Shown here: piece by piece, positions 10,721-21,356 of the stretch
Layout of the letters: every line of letters begins with the position of its first letter
Numbering within the stretch: position 1 is the first letter of the stretch
From: Pleodorina starrii
Lineage: Eukaryota; Chlorophyta; Chlorophyceae; Chlamydomonadales; Volvocaceae
Assembly (NCBI GenBank): GCA_030267565.1
Contig: BRXU01000016.1
Span: 622,501 to 686,500, forward strand
Reading direction: 5' to 3'
Length of the DNA stretch: 64,000 bases
Notes under the pieces: model-generated
Told to the model about the DNA's origin: nothing
What the model saw: only the letters and a program-made list of their open reading frames with translations
Databases searched by the model: none
Translations under genes and position numbers: made by a program

Positions 10721-13700
10721 TCACTGCCAGGCCTCTCCGGCGACGCGGCGGTTGTAGGCGTTCGAGGGCGGCAGCTTCGCAAGCGTGTCGGAGCCTGAAC
10801 CAAGGACACGATTTCATTCGGAGGAAGCGGCGGAATGCAGGGATGGCGTGTTAGTGCGAAGCAGATCTGCTAATCTTGACGGCACGAGAGAGGGGCAAGC
10901 CCTATAAAAGATAATCCAGGCAAAACATCATGTTTTGAGCCACAGAAAGCAGGGCAAGCACGGCATGTACCTCAGCGCACAATAGCACCCGCCCATGATC
11001 CGCACACGACACACGACTCCTTCCCTCCCGTGCCCTCCTCGGCGCGCCATTCAACACTGCCCAGCACTCACCCTCCGCGGTGCGCGCCGCAACGTCCCCG
11101 TAGTGCCGCAGCCACACGCCCTTGTAGTCCTGCTGCGGGCGGATGATCTTGGTGTCGGGGTCGACCAGCGACTCGCGCCAGTGGGCGCAGTAACCCACGA
11201 TGCTGCACACAGACACGGCAAGGGAGGAGAAAAGGGGCGAGGAGAGAGGAAAGGGATAAGTGAGGGGAGCTTTCTGAGACCCCGACGGCTTTTTCCAAGG
11301 TTGGGGTTGCGGGCGTGCAAGGGTCGTGGACCGAGCAACAGCCAGTCTGACGGAGATCTGCGACTACACGCGTAGAAACTGGGGACCACGCAGGGGTTGG
11401 TAAGGAACAAAAAACCCACTCAACAGAGTTCCGGAGCGCGAGATACCGACGAGGTGCAGGAACGCGCACAGAGGAGGTGCGCGAGCGCGGGCGCCGGCCT
11501 GACTCACCGCGGGATGGCGAAGAGCACGGTGAAGAACTGCGGCGGGAAGCCCAGCGCGCGGTAGACCAGCCCCGAGTAGAAGTCCACGTTGGGGTAGAGC
11601 TTGCGGCTCACGAAGTACTCGTCCGACAGCGCGGCGTCCTGCAGCGCCTTGGCCACCTCGATGAGCGGGTCCACGCCCACCAGCGGGAACACCTCCTCCT
11701 CTGCCACCTTCTTAATGATGACGGCGCGCGGATCGAAGTTGCGGTACACGCGATGGCCGAAGCCAAACAGCTTCTCCTTCTTGTTCTTCACGCCCGCGAT
11801 AAAGGCGGGGATGTTCTCCACCTGTTTGTGGTGTCGTTGGTGTCGTTGGTTGTCGCCGTTGTACGGACAGGACGAGGGAAGGACGGGGTAGCGCAGCGGT
11901 GGGTACTTTCATGGTGTGGCCAAAAGCACCCCGGGCTTACCCCCGTCCGCCTTTTCAGCGCCAATGTCCGCAACACACGCGCCACGTAGCGCCCTTACAC
12001 ACCTACGCGCCGCGCAGGGATGGGCAGCGACGCCCTGAAAAGCCTCCCGGTCCGGCCCTTCCCACCACCCCTTCCCGCCCAGCCGCTGCTCACCGATCCG
12101 ATGCGGGCCAGCATGCGCAGCACGGCCTCGTTGGCTCCGCCGTGCAGGGGGCCGTACAGTGCGCCCACCGCGCCCGCCACCGCCGTGTAGACGTCCACGC
12201 CCGATGAGGCCAGGTGGCGCACGGCGGCGGTGGAGCAGTTCATCTCGTGCTCGGCGTGCAGAATGAACATGATGTCCTGACAGGGGCATCCAGGAGAGGG
12301 GGACCAAAAAGGCTGAGGTCATAAACCGCATAACGATGAAACCGCAGGACGCGAGGGCGGGTGAGGACAACAAGGGAGGTCAGGCTGCATGCTGTTGACA
12401 CGCGACACACGCATGAGGGAGGAGAGGCTGCACGCGCAATCACACACATCTGGCCATCGGGTCATCGCTCGCCTCGCCTCGCCCGTGTTGTACGTTCTCG
12501 CGCGTCGGTCGCTCCCACCCACCAGAGCGCGCGCCAGCTTGGGGTTCGGCCTGTACTGCGGGTTGTATCCTCCGTCCAGCATGTAGAGGAAGTTCTCAGA
12601 GTAGTCCAGTCGCTGGTTGGGCGGGGCAGCGTGGCGGCCGGTGCTCTTGTGGTAGGCAAGCGCAGCGAGCGTGGGGACCTGGGAGGGGGAGAGACACGCG
12701 GGCGGGGTGCGTGGGGCAATAAAACGGGGTGGGAACGAGGGGATCGGGAGAAGTGGATGTGGGTTGTGAGATTTGAGGCGGGAATGTGGGGACGAGGATG
12801 TGGGCACGGTGGGGATGATGGGGATGAGGATGTGGGTCTTCCTTGGGTGCGGTTTGGCTTCGCACGCATTAGTGGCGCGGTAGAATGTGGGCGCGAGGGT
12901 GGGATATGAGGATGAGGTGGCGAGTGAAATGCGAGTGTTCCCGGTCGCAACCCCTCGCCCCACCCAACCCTCCGGAATCCCCACTTCTCACATCCAACAT
13001 CCAGCAAACGCCATGGCCACAGACCACACAGCCAGCTAGTCCAAGCTCACGTGTCTAGCCAAAGCCCATCAAGCCAGCCACCCATTGCCGCCCACATGCC
13101 CTGCTGCTCATGAAGCGCACGGCGCGGCTTCCTGCACAAGCCTCAGCCCAGCCACCCACCTTGCCCAGAAGTCGCACGATCTGCTTGTCCTGCATCTCCC
13201 GCGACTTGTAGACGGCGCCCCCCGCCAGCGCTGGGTTCTGCTCCGGGTGCATAGTGGACAGCGCACAGATGCCCGTCATGAGGACGCCCATGGGGTGCGC
13301 GTCGTGGGGCATGGCGGCGATGACGGCCTCCACCTCCGTCGGCAGGGCTGTGTGGCGCATGACGGCCTGTGGACAAGGGACGGGCGAGGTTGTGAGAATG
13401 GAGCCGGGGGCGGGAGCGAGGGAGGGTGAGCGGGTTGGGAAGGTAATAAGGGGGGCGGATAGCTGGCAAAGGGAGGTGGGGGCACACAGCAGCGTCGATG
13501 GGGAGAAGGGGACGATGTGGGTTAAAAACAAGTGCGAGGAAGGTAATGAAATGGGAGGTTCGGGTTGCCTCCAAACACGGGAGCGGAAAGGAGGGCTTGC
13601 CTGCATGCAGGCCGTGGGACTCGGTAGAAGCGGGCGAGCGGGCGAGCAGAACAATGTGGGTCAAGGACAGCGTCGAAGGATGCGAATGGATCAGCAGAAG

Positions 13701-14500
13701 GGAGTTCCAAGAACGGCCACGGACGGAGCCGAAGGAAGGAGCCCACGCCCAGGCGATCAGCCGGCGGCCCCAACGCGTGCTGGTGCACCTATTACGGTGG
13801 ACGGCCCTTTCAGCGGTGTGCGGCTCACCTCCCGGAACGTGGCGAGCTGGGACGTGGTCGGCAAGTTGCCGTAAAGGACCAGGTAAGCCACCTCCATCAT
13901 GTTGGACTTTGCGGCCAGCTCCTCGATGGGGTATCCACGGTAGCGGAGGATGCCCTTGTCGCCATCGATGAAGGAAATACGCGAAATGACCGCGGCCGTG
14001 TTGGTGTACCTACGCAGGAGCAGGAAGTTCAATTAATCATCTCGAGCATAGAAGCCAGTATAGTTGGAATGCCGGTCCTAGTCCCCAAAGCCCCTTGGCT
14101 AACGTGCACCGGAACGCCCTAGTCCGAACCTTACCCGGGGTCATACGTGCGCAGGCCAACGCCGTCACCACCCGCCTTGATCTGCTTAAGAGCTTGCGCG
14201 TTCAGGGTGCCGCCCTCGGAGATTTCGAGCTGCATGACGAAGGAGCTGTCATCTGGCGGTTGCTTTACCAAAAGGTTGATGCGCGACTTTCCATGGGGCG
14301 CCACGCCCCCTACGTACCGTATACTTTTTCCCTGTGCGGTTATCAACAACCGTGAGGGTCCCGCGGCCGCCTCCCGGCGCTGGCCGCTGCTCCTCCTCCG
14401 CGCTGGTGTCGTTCCGGGCCACCATGTCCTCCGCCGGCGCGCCAGTCAGCTGTCGCGACAGCACCGCCAGACGACTTGCAGCCAGGTTCACCGACGACAT
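10721..14500 (-). CDS. CIS2: Citrate synthase, peroxisomal/glyoxysomal (PTS2)
   Basis: Nine exons: 14318-14500, 14135-14229, 13829-14009, 13160-13366, 12523-12678, 12094-12276, 11508-11821, 11072-11202, 10721-10794; 507 aa in frame, a normal length for eukaryotic peroxisomal citrate synthase. It condenses acetyl-CoA and oxaloacetate to citrate in the glyoxylate cycle. Family landmarks in order: [31 protein letters not shown], a His at [24 protein letters not shown], and [14 protein letters not shown] with the catalytic His and binding Arg; a catalytic Asp follows in the next exons. The N-terminus [18 protein letters not shown] contains RLAVLSRQL, a good match to the PTS2 pattern [RK][LVI]x5[HQ][LA]; the C-terminus (..GEAWQ) has no PTS1. 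That points to a microbody rather than mitochondrial enzyme. The gene is divergent from the gene at 14807 with about 300 bp between starts, which may act as a shared promoter region. The symbol follows the Chlamydomonas name for the microbody isoform. Confidence 0.93.
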
Positions 14501-14806
14501 TTTCCGCGTAATTTACGACTTCCGGCGGTAGCGACACCACGTGAAGCAAAGCCCTCGGTGCAAAGTCAATTGGCTTCCACAGCAAATAATAAATTAGCGT
14601 ATGACAATTTTCGATTTTGAATAACAACTGCGTCTTGAAGGTTGTGCGTTTGCTGAATCAGCGACGCCGTACGTGTGAACGGTTTGCCTCCGCGTAAACG
14701 GGCTTACTGCCTGCACGACCAAGTGCACTTCCGGTATTGACTTCTCACCAGTTCTGCCAGATCTGTTTTCTCCCTACCCCACTCTGACCCTAGTTGTGGA
14801 ACCGAC
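14501..14806. promoter_or_regulatory. Divergent intergenic region (candidate bidirectional promoter)
   Basis: The 306 bp between the start codons of citrate synthase (leftward) and the unknown protein at 14807 (rightward) must hold both 5' untranslated regions and core promoters. No clear TATA box was picked out by eye; the call rests on gene geometry only. Confidence 0.4.
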
Positions 14807-16487
14807 ATGTACCCGACTGTTCCTTCAACGTGCAAGACAACCCTAAATAGAGGCAGAACGTTGAGATCGCATGTGTTTGCCTCTCATTCTGGCTCAGGAG
14901 GACCCCAGCCGCCGGCCCCAAGCCCGCTCGACCGTGTATTGAAAAAAGCTGCTAACAAAGTCAAATTGGCACATCCAGTGTCTGCGCAAGATGTGCCGCA
15001 GCAAAAGCCAAAGGAGCAATCGAAGCGACCAAGTGCCCCTTCCACCCGGACAGCGGCACCACAAAAGCAGCGACAGCCATTGCAACGGCAACAGCGTGCC
15101 GCGGAGGTGGATGACGACGCGCTCTTCAATTCCATTACAGAGAGCGAGCGCGACAGCGTTTGGGACACTGTAAAGCTCGAGGTTGAGGCCGACAGCGACG
15201 CCGACTGGTTGGCGGACGACAGCAGCTTTGGCCGCGTGGCTCTCCCTGCCCAACGGCGCAGCGCACCAGCCAGCGCCCGCGACGGTGGCCCCTCGGCCTC
15301 TTCATCCCGGTCGCAATCACAACCCGTGGCCAGCAGCTCGGGTTTCAAGGGCTTTGGCTCACCGCCGCCGCGGCGACCCGAGTCTGCGCCAACCACAACC
15401 GCCCCCACCGCCTCCACCGCCCCAAAGACTCAGGGCCCGCCGTCCTCAACCTCAGTCACACCTGCCTCATCCAAATCCAGCACAGCTGCAGCACGGCAGC
15501 ATCGCCAACAGCAGCCACAGTCGTCGCAAGGCAAGCGGCAGGCCGCATCACGGCCGGGGACCGGCGGTTCCCTGCTGCGCGTGTTCTTGTTCAACGCGGA
15601 GGAGGCACGGACTCGGGCGCTGCTGCAGCAGCTAGGTCTGGCGGGGCGGGTGGAGGTGGTGGGCGACCTGCGGCACGCGAACGCCGTCTTGGCGGCAAAG
15701 CTGGCGCGCTCCGGCAAACACGTCAACCTCACGCAGGCAAGAGGAAAGAAGTGACCTGTGATGGTTGTGACCGCCAGGACAGCCAGGGTCAGCCTCGACC
15801 GACAGCGTTAGTGTCCGCGAGGGTACCTTGTGCTGGCGTCTGGCTTAGCACCGGGGGGTGCTGGGGGGTCGTCGGTTGCACTGAGCGTATCGCGTTCTTA
15901 GAGGTTTGTGTAGTTGGCGGGGTGAGAGGAGGAGGACTGCAGAGAGACTGGTAGGGGACGGACGGTCGCTCCGATGACGCGGCGGAGAGCCGTGGCCGAC
16001 GGCAGGGTGCTTGCAATGATGATGCCAACGGCCTTCGGACAGGCACATCAGCGCGCGCCGGTTCTCAGCAGATGCCCAGCCGCGAGCGCACCCTTGCTTT
16101 CCGTGCCCTCCCATGCCGCTGCCGCCGCCTGCCTGACCCAAGACTACCCCACTCTCCCCTTGCCTGCCTCGAACCCTCGAATCCCTTCCCTTTCCTGTGC
16201 AGGGCGAACGCACCGCCGCCAACCTGGGCATCCCCTTCCTGGTGGTGGGCCGCAACATGAGCGCCGACAACCTGAGGGCCGCGCTGCTGCCGCTGCTGGA
16301 CCCGAAGGCGGCGGAGGCGGCAGCCAAGCAGGCGCCGGCGGTGCGCGCCCCCACGGCCGCGGAGCTGGCGGCCCACCGAATGGAGGTGGCGCACGGCTTT
16401 GCGCAGATGCTGAGACAGGGCGGCGTGGCGCTGGCGGCCGGGAGCGGGGCGGGGGTGGGGACCGGGGCGGCGGGGGCTGAGGTTTAG
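14807..16487 (+). CDS. Unknown protein with disordered N-half and conserved-looking C-terminal domain
   Basis: Two exons, 14807-15736 and 16203-16487, give 404 aa. The intron donor is GC (CAG|GCAAGA) with a normal AG acceptor; this join reads ...KHVNLTQ|GERTAANLG... in frame, while the nearest GT choice runs into a stop after 15-20 codons. The first ~40 residues (Ser/Thr/Arg-rich, no acidic residues until position ~41) could be a plastid transit peptide. Residues ~45-255 are Pro/Ser/Gln/Ala-rich and look disordered, with one acidic stretch (EVDDDALFNSITESERDSVW). From ~255 a compact domain follows: LLRVFLFNAEEARTRALLQQ, VEVVGDLRHANAVLAAKLAR, then NLGIPFLVVGRNMSADNL. I do not recognise this domain with confidence; the alternating strands and helices suggest a small alpha/beta fold. 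The tail after ~370 is Gly/Ala-rich. Confidence 0.75.
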
Positions 16488-17648
16488 GACGGCTGGATGT
16501 CGGGCTGGCTGAGGGGTGGGTGAGTTGCACGTCTGGCGCCTCTAGGTGGAGGGTCTTAGGGGTTTTCCCTCTAGGTGGAGGGGCTGTCGGGCCGCCCGAC
16601 GGTCTGTCTGGCGCAAGTCTTGCGGTCCGGAGGGCCGTCGCATTAGTCAACGTGTTTGAAGGTGGAAGCTATCGTATGTTTCGAAACTCAACTTTGAGAA
16701 CTCATGTCGTGTGCCGAAGCGTTAATTGTTGAGGGACTGGATAGAATATGATAGATAGGCAGGCCCGCTTCCGCATCGTATCACATCACCTCGCATCGCA
16801 TCGCAAGCGAACTGTCAGCAGGGGCGTCCACATTCGGTGCATGTGTGTGCGCGCGGGGGCTTGGACTCCAGGGAGGTGGTGGGTGGGTCGCCCCCCCCCC
16901 CAGCACGCACGCACGCAGGGACGATTGTGACTGCGACCAGAATCAGTTTCGATGAGCCGCGCGAGCTCACGTTTCGGTGTTTGCACGGATGCAGCCGCTC
17001 GTCTGGGGGCGGAGGGAGGCACTGGCGGCACTGGCAGCGCTGCGCGGGGTACATCACGCCTCGTCTGCGGTGGAACGGAATGTTGTCATCATCACCGGTT
17101 GGTTGGATGGATGGAAGGGTGGTAGGGCGGACGGATGGACTTATCCCTGGTCGGCAGCTCCGCACTGGCCAGCGTTTTGCCGTGATTTGGGAGCGGCTCC
17201 GCATGTCGTACTTACGTTGTACACATGTGGCCGGGGCTCATCATGTGTGGTGTGGTTACAGTCATCATGTCATGAACATGCAGCCACGACGGCGCGGGAG
17301 GGAGTCGGTGGCCGGCTTGCACCGCCACACATCGTGGTGACGACGCACAAGAAGTACGGCACCGTACAAGTACGGCTGAAACGGCCAAGCAGGGGGCGTG
17401 CAACCAGTGCTCTCAGGACACGGCACTGGTGAACGTGTGTGTGTGGTCTGTGAAGTTTAAGCCTCGTGCACCGCGAATCTCCACTTTTCCATCCACAAGC
17501 CACGAGCTGGGGTAGCGCCGTGATCACGCCGTGGTCACTCCGCCCAGGACAACAACCTCACAGCCCACATTCCATCCAACGCCCCCGTCCACTCCCCAAT
17601 GCTCACGTTTGCTTCCTCTTCTCGTACTCGCTGCTTTTGCCACTGCTC
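16488..17648. other. Convergent intergenic region, no gene seen
   Basis: Lies between the 3' ends of the unknown protein gene (+) and the O-methyltransferase gene (-). It holds a C-run near 16890 and short GCAC repeats. No frame shows domain content or splice continuity. Confidence 0.5.
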
Positions 17649-20125
17649 CTACCCCTGCTGCTGCTCCCGCTGTCTCTCCTCCTCCCCCTCCGCTGCGGGT
17701 TTTCTGGCCAGTAGCGCATCCAGGTAGGTGCCCGTCTTCCGCGCCTCCACCCCCACGAACCCCGCCTCCCCCAGCAGCTGCGCGTACTCGGCCGCGCTGC
17801 GCTCCCGACCGTGCGTCTGACACAGCATGTTGAGGTCCTGCCGGCGGGAAGGTGGGAGCGGGGGGTTCTTATAACTGTATGCGGTGCGAAGGTGGTACTG
17901 GTTACAGCCACGCCACTCTACGCCGCGCCACCCACGCGCCCGGCACCCACCCGCCCGAGTGCCCTAGGACGGATGCGTGAGCCACGAATTGAGGAGGGGC
18001 ACCAACAGCTGCCAAGGGCTCAAGAGGGGCTCGCTAGCGAATCCCGACCGCCCTGCTGGGCCCTCAAGCCCACACCAGTACCGCCTGCCTGTCTGACCTG
18101 CAGCAGCGCCGGCAGCGGCCCCAGTCGGTCGGGCTCCAGCAGCATCTCCGCCACCAGCACCGCCCCGCCCGGCCGCAGCAGCCGGTGGACCAGGCGCAGC
18201 AGCTGCAGGCAGCGCGGCGGGTCCCAGTCGTGCAGGATACGGGACAAGATGACCAGGTCGACCTGCGGGGGCGGGGAGGAGGAGGAAGGGGCAGGGAGAA
18301 GCCGTAGGGTGGTTGGAGGTTGGGAGGCGGCGTGAGAGGCGGCGTCGGGGTGGTGAGAGTGCGGCATGTGATGGGAGGGATGGAGAGTGGGAAGCGTCCA
18401 TGCTCTCACGAAGTCACGATCCGCCCTCCAAGGAATCCTCCCACAACTCCCCCGGCTCAGTCACCACCTACTGTACCCACGGCCGCCACGCCCCCACGCG
18501 CCGAACCGCCCGGTCAAACTTATGTGCGTGCGTGTAAGTGTGCGTGCACGCGCAACGTCATCCAGCCACTCACGCACCTGCTGCGGCAGCTGTTCCGGCT
18601 GCGCGAAGAAGTCCGCTGCCAGCCAGCTCAGCCGCCCCTCGCACGGACCGCCCGGCGGCGGCGCAAAGTGCGCGCGCGCGTCCGCCACGACGTGCGGCAG
18701 GTCCACCACCACCGCAGAGCGCAGACCCGGGTACGATTCGCACGCGGCGCGCGCCAGCGCGCCCGTCGCGCCGCCCTGCACGCCAGGAAGAAACACGCCC
18801 CATCATGGGAAAGAAGGCAAGGGCGGCGCCCGCTGTCTTGGGGCTAGGCCGTGGGGTGCTCAGTCATTAGGCTGACACGTACTTGGGGATTTCGTTGCAA
18901 AGGCACACCGTTTACTTACACCTCTACAAAGTGGCGTCCGCCCGGATGCCTCCAACACAGCAACACTACGTTCGCATCTTCCACCAGCGGGGGGTGCCAA
19001 GCTGGGGCGCTTTCCTTGGGGGTTCTAGCAGCGGTGCAGCTGCGCACGGTGACTCCCCGTATGGGTTCTACGGCACCCAACAAAGCGTGTCTCTTGGCCT
19101 GTCGGCGGCAGCTGCTGGTCCCCTGATCCCCACCAGCCCGCCCACCCGCTGAGCACCCATGCGACATCGCTGCGCCACTTCTTTCCAACAACCTTTACAC
19201 GCGCCTGATCGCGCGGAATCGTGTTTCCGCGGGTACCGCATCCGTGCATGTACCGGGCGCGCGGGCGGCCCCCCTGGACCCCGGCCAAGCTACCCCACCA
19301 GGTCAATCAAGGAGGTGGCGAAGGATAGGTCGAAGGCGGCCACGACCGCGGGTGCGGAGAGGGCGGCGAAGGAGTGCATACCGCGCAGGAAGCGCAGCGC
19401 TTCTGCGGGGGTGGAGTAGATGCGGGCGAAGACGTCGGAGCCGGACTGCTGGCCGAACTGCTGCTGCCACACGTGGGAGCCGGTCGCCACGGCGGCGGGT
19501 AGGCCGCCGAAGAGCGGCCACACGACCTGTCGGACGTGGGTGGGGGAGGGGAGGGAAGAGGGGGCTGGTTCCGGGCGTGGGTTATTTGGGTCTTCAGGAG
19601 CGCGTCGCAGGCGAGCGGCGTGGGACAATGGAGGGGAAGAAACACACGAGCAGCACAGGTACACGGGAGGAAAGGGACGATGGGGTCAGGTCGCGCCACC
19701 GCGGTGGAAGGCTTCCTTGGTGCCCCGATGCCCCCAAATGCGACGAATGAACCTTCCAGGACGGGGTTTGCGCGGGGCTTCCGCACCTGTGCCGAGTGCG
19801 TGCAGTATCCCACGAGCGAGGTGGGCGAGTCGGTCACCAGGTAAGTTCTCGCAAGTTGGGTCAGAGCATACGAGCCGGGGTCGGGGGAGTGGAGGAGGCC
19901 TAGGGCCACGCAGGCTCGGCAGAGGCGGTCCAGACCATCCTCGGATACGGGCTGACCCCGGCGACGTGCCGCATCTTGGCAGAGCTGCTGCAATGATACC
20001 GGTGCTTGAGATGCCTCAATGGCTTCGAATACTCCTAATTCGACGGCCGCAAAGAGCGCTTGCGAGGACCGAAAAGCGTTGAGCAAGTTCAGGACTGGCG
20101 TAGGGTCGGGCTTCGAGTCTGTCAT
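17649..20125 (-). CDS. ASMT/COMT-type S-adenosylmethionine-dependent O-methyltransferase
   Basis: Five exons, all split in phase 0: 19787-20125, 19299-19526, 18578-18775, 18098-18262, 17649-17837; 372 aa, the usual length of plant-type class II O-methyltransferases. Residues ~1-110 form the N-terminal dimerisation winged helix (LLNAFRSSQALFAAVELGVFE, GLDRLCRACVALGLL, LTQLARTYLV). The SAM site reads SLIDLGGATGALARAA, followed by the acidic ribose-binding region VVVDLPHVV. VILSRILHDWD carries the catalytic His, and AEMLLEPDRLGP then NMLCQTHGRERSAAEY complete the pocket. The pattern is closest to acetylserotonin (hydroxyindole) O-methyltransferases, which make melatonin, but phenolic substrates cannot be excluded from sequence. 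The C-terminus ends in a Glu/Arg/Gln-rich tail. No targeting signal is evident, so a cytosolic location is likely. Start ATG 20125 opens a normal family N-terminus (MTDSKPDPTPVLNLL). Confidence 0.87.
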
Positions 20126-21356
20126 GGTGCAATGATTGAAGCGCGTGGTTTATCTGCCGAGAAAACGTGGGCGCTTTGATTAGTTATGAAGGCTCACGCT
20201 GCACTCTCAGGCCCCGGCGTCACTCGCGGCGTTGGGGCCGCTCCAACGAACAGTACGACGGAAACGGTGAACCAATCTGAGCACGCGAGCTGTGGCGAGC
20301 AGCCACTTACGCTGTAGAAATCTAGCACCTATGACACATCAAAACAACAGTTTACTGACATACGTCACATTAGCTCTGACTGCTCAGAGGAGGGTGCCTG
20401 AGTCAAGCTAATTCGTTGCATGTTGTAGGGCCGGCGAGCTCTAGTGCAGAAGTATTAGAATGCTTCCATGAGAATGGCACGGTGGAGGCTTTTCCTTTAC
20501 TTGGGAGCAGTAGGAACATTCCTTCCGAGTACATCCGCGGCCTCGGCGTGGTCATCAGGGCCATCGTCAAGCCAACGTCCGGCGAGGCAACAAATGACAG
20601 TGCTGGCCACTGACTCGGTGCTCCAAGAGACAAGGCTGCTGGTGCGCATTTGTCTGCAAGGGCTAAGCGGCACCCTCCAAGAACGTCTCGGGTCCGAAAC
20701 TTTATTGTAGCGTAGAGCGTCGCTTCCCAACAAGGCCTTCATATGTGTCGCTTCTAGGTCTTCAGACTTTAGCTACCGCATTCGCAATTTCGCGCGTTTG
20801 CGTCATACCAACTGATATACCGTTACAAGTTGCGTTGAGTGAGATTACGACAGTGTGAATGTGTGATTAATCATTGCGGCTCATAGCCACGATGCCGTCA
20901 ACGGAATTGATATGAAGGGGTGTTTCTGTGACTTTTGGTTTCGTGTGATTCTACCGCGTACGTAGAATCATACTTGCATGACGAAGGACAACTGCAAAGG
21001 CTGTGCGCCCTCATGAGCGCGGGATGCCGCTTCAAGTTTGTCGGCGGCCCTCCCTTTTTCAGGCCTAATGAAAGCAATTTTCAGTAGCATGAAAGGGGCT
21101 TGTTTGGTTGAACACAACATTCTCGGTCGTTGGGATGCGGGAAGAACTCCGTACACGGGATGACTTCCGCCCTGCTTCCGACCTTCCAGAGATTAATTCC
21201 CTTTACGGCATCCATTGCCACCTCATAAGTCCACTGCAACTCAATAACAGACTTAAGCGGTGCAAAGCTTTCACCACGAAAGGACTCGATAAAATTGCCG
21301 TCTGTTTAGGCCACTAGCTCCCTACCTGTACCAGGCTTAGCACATCGCGCCCCGAC
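20126..21356. promoter_or_regulatory. Divergent intergenic region
   Basis: The 1.2 kb between the starts of the O-methyltransferase (leftward) and chlorophyllase (rightward) contains both upstream regions. It is less GC-rich than the genes. Short frames here (for example 20416-20613) lack homology features or splice partners. No specific promoter element is claimed. Confidence 0.4.
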
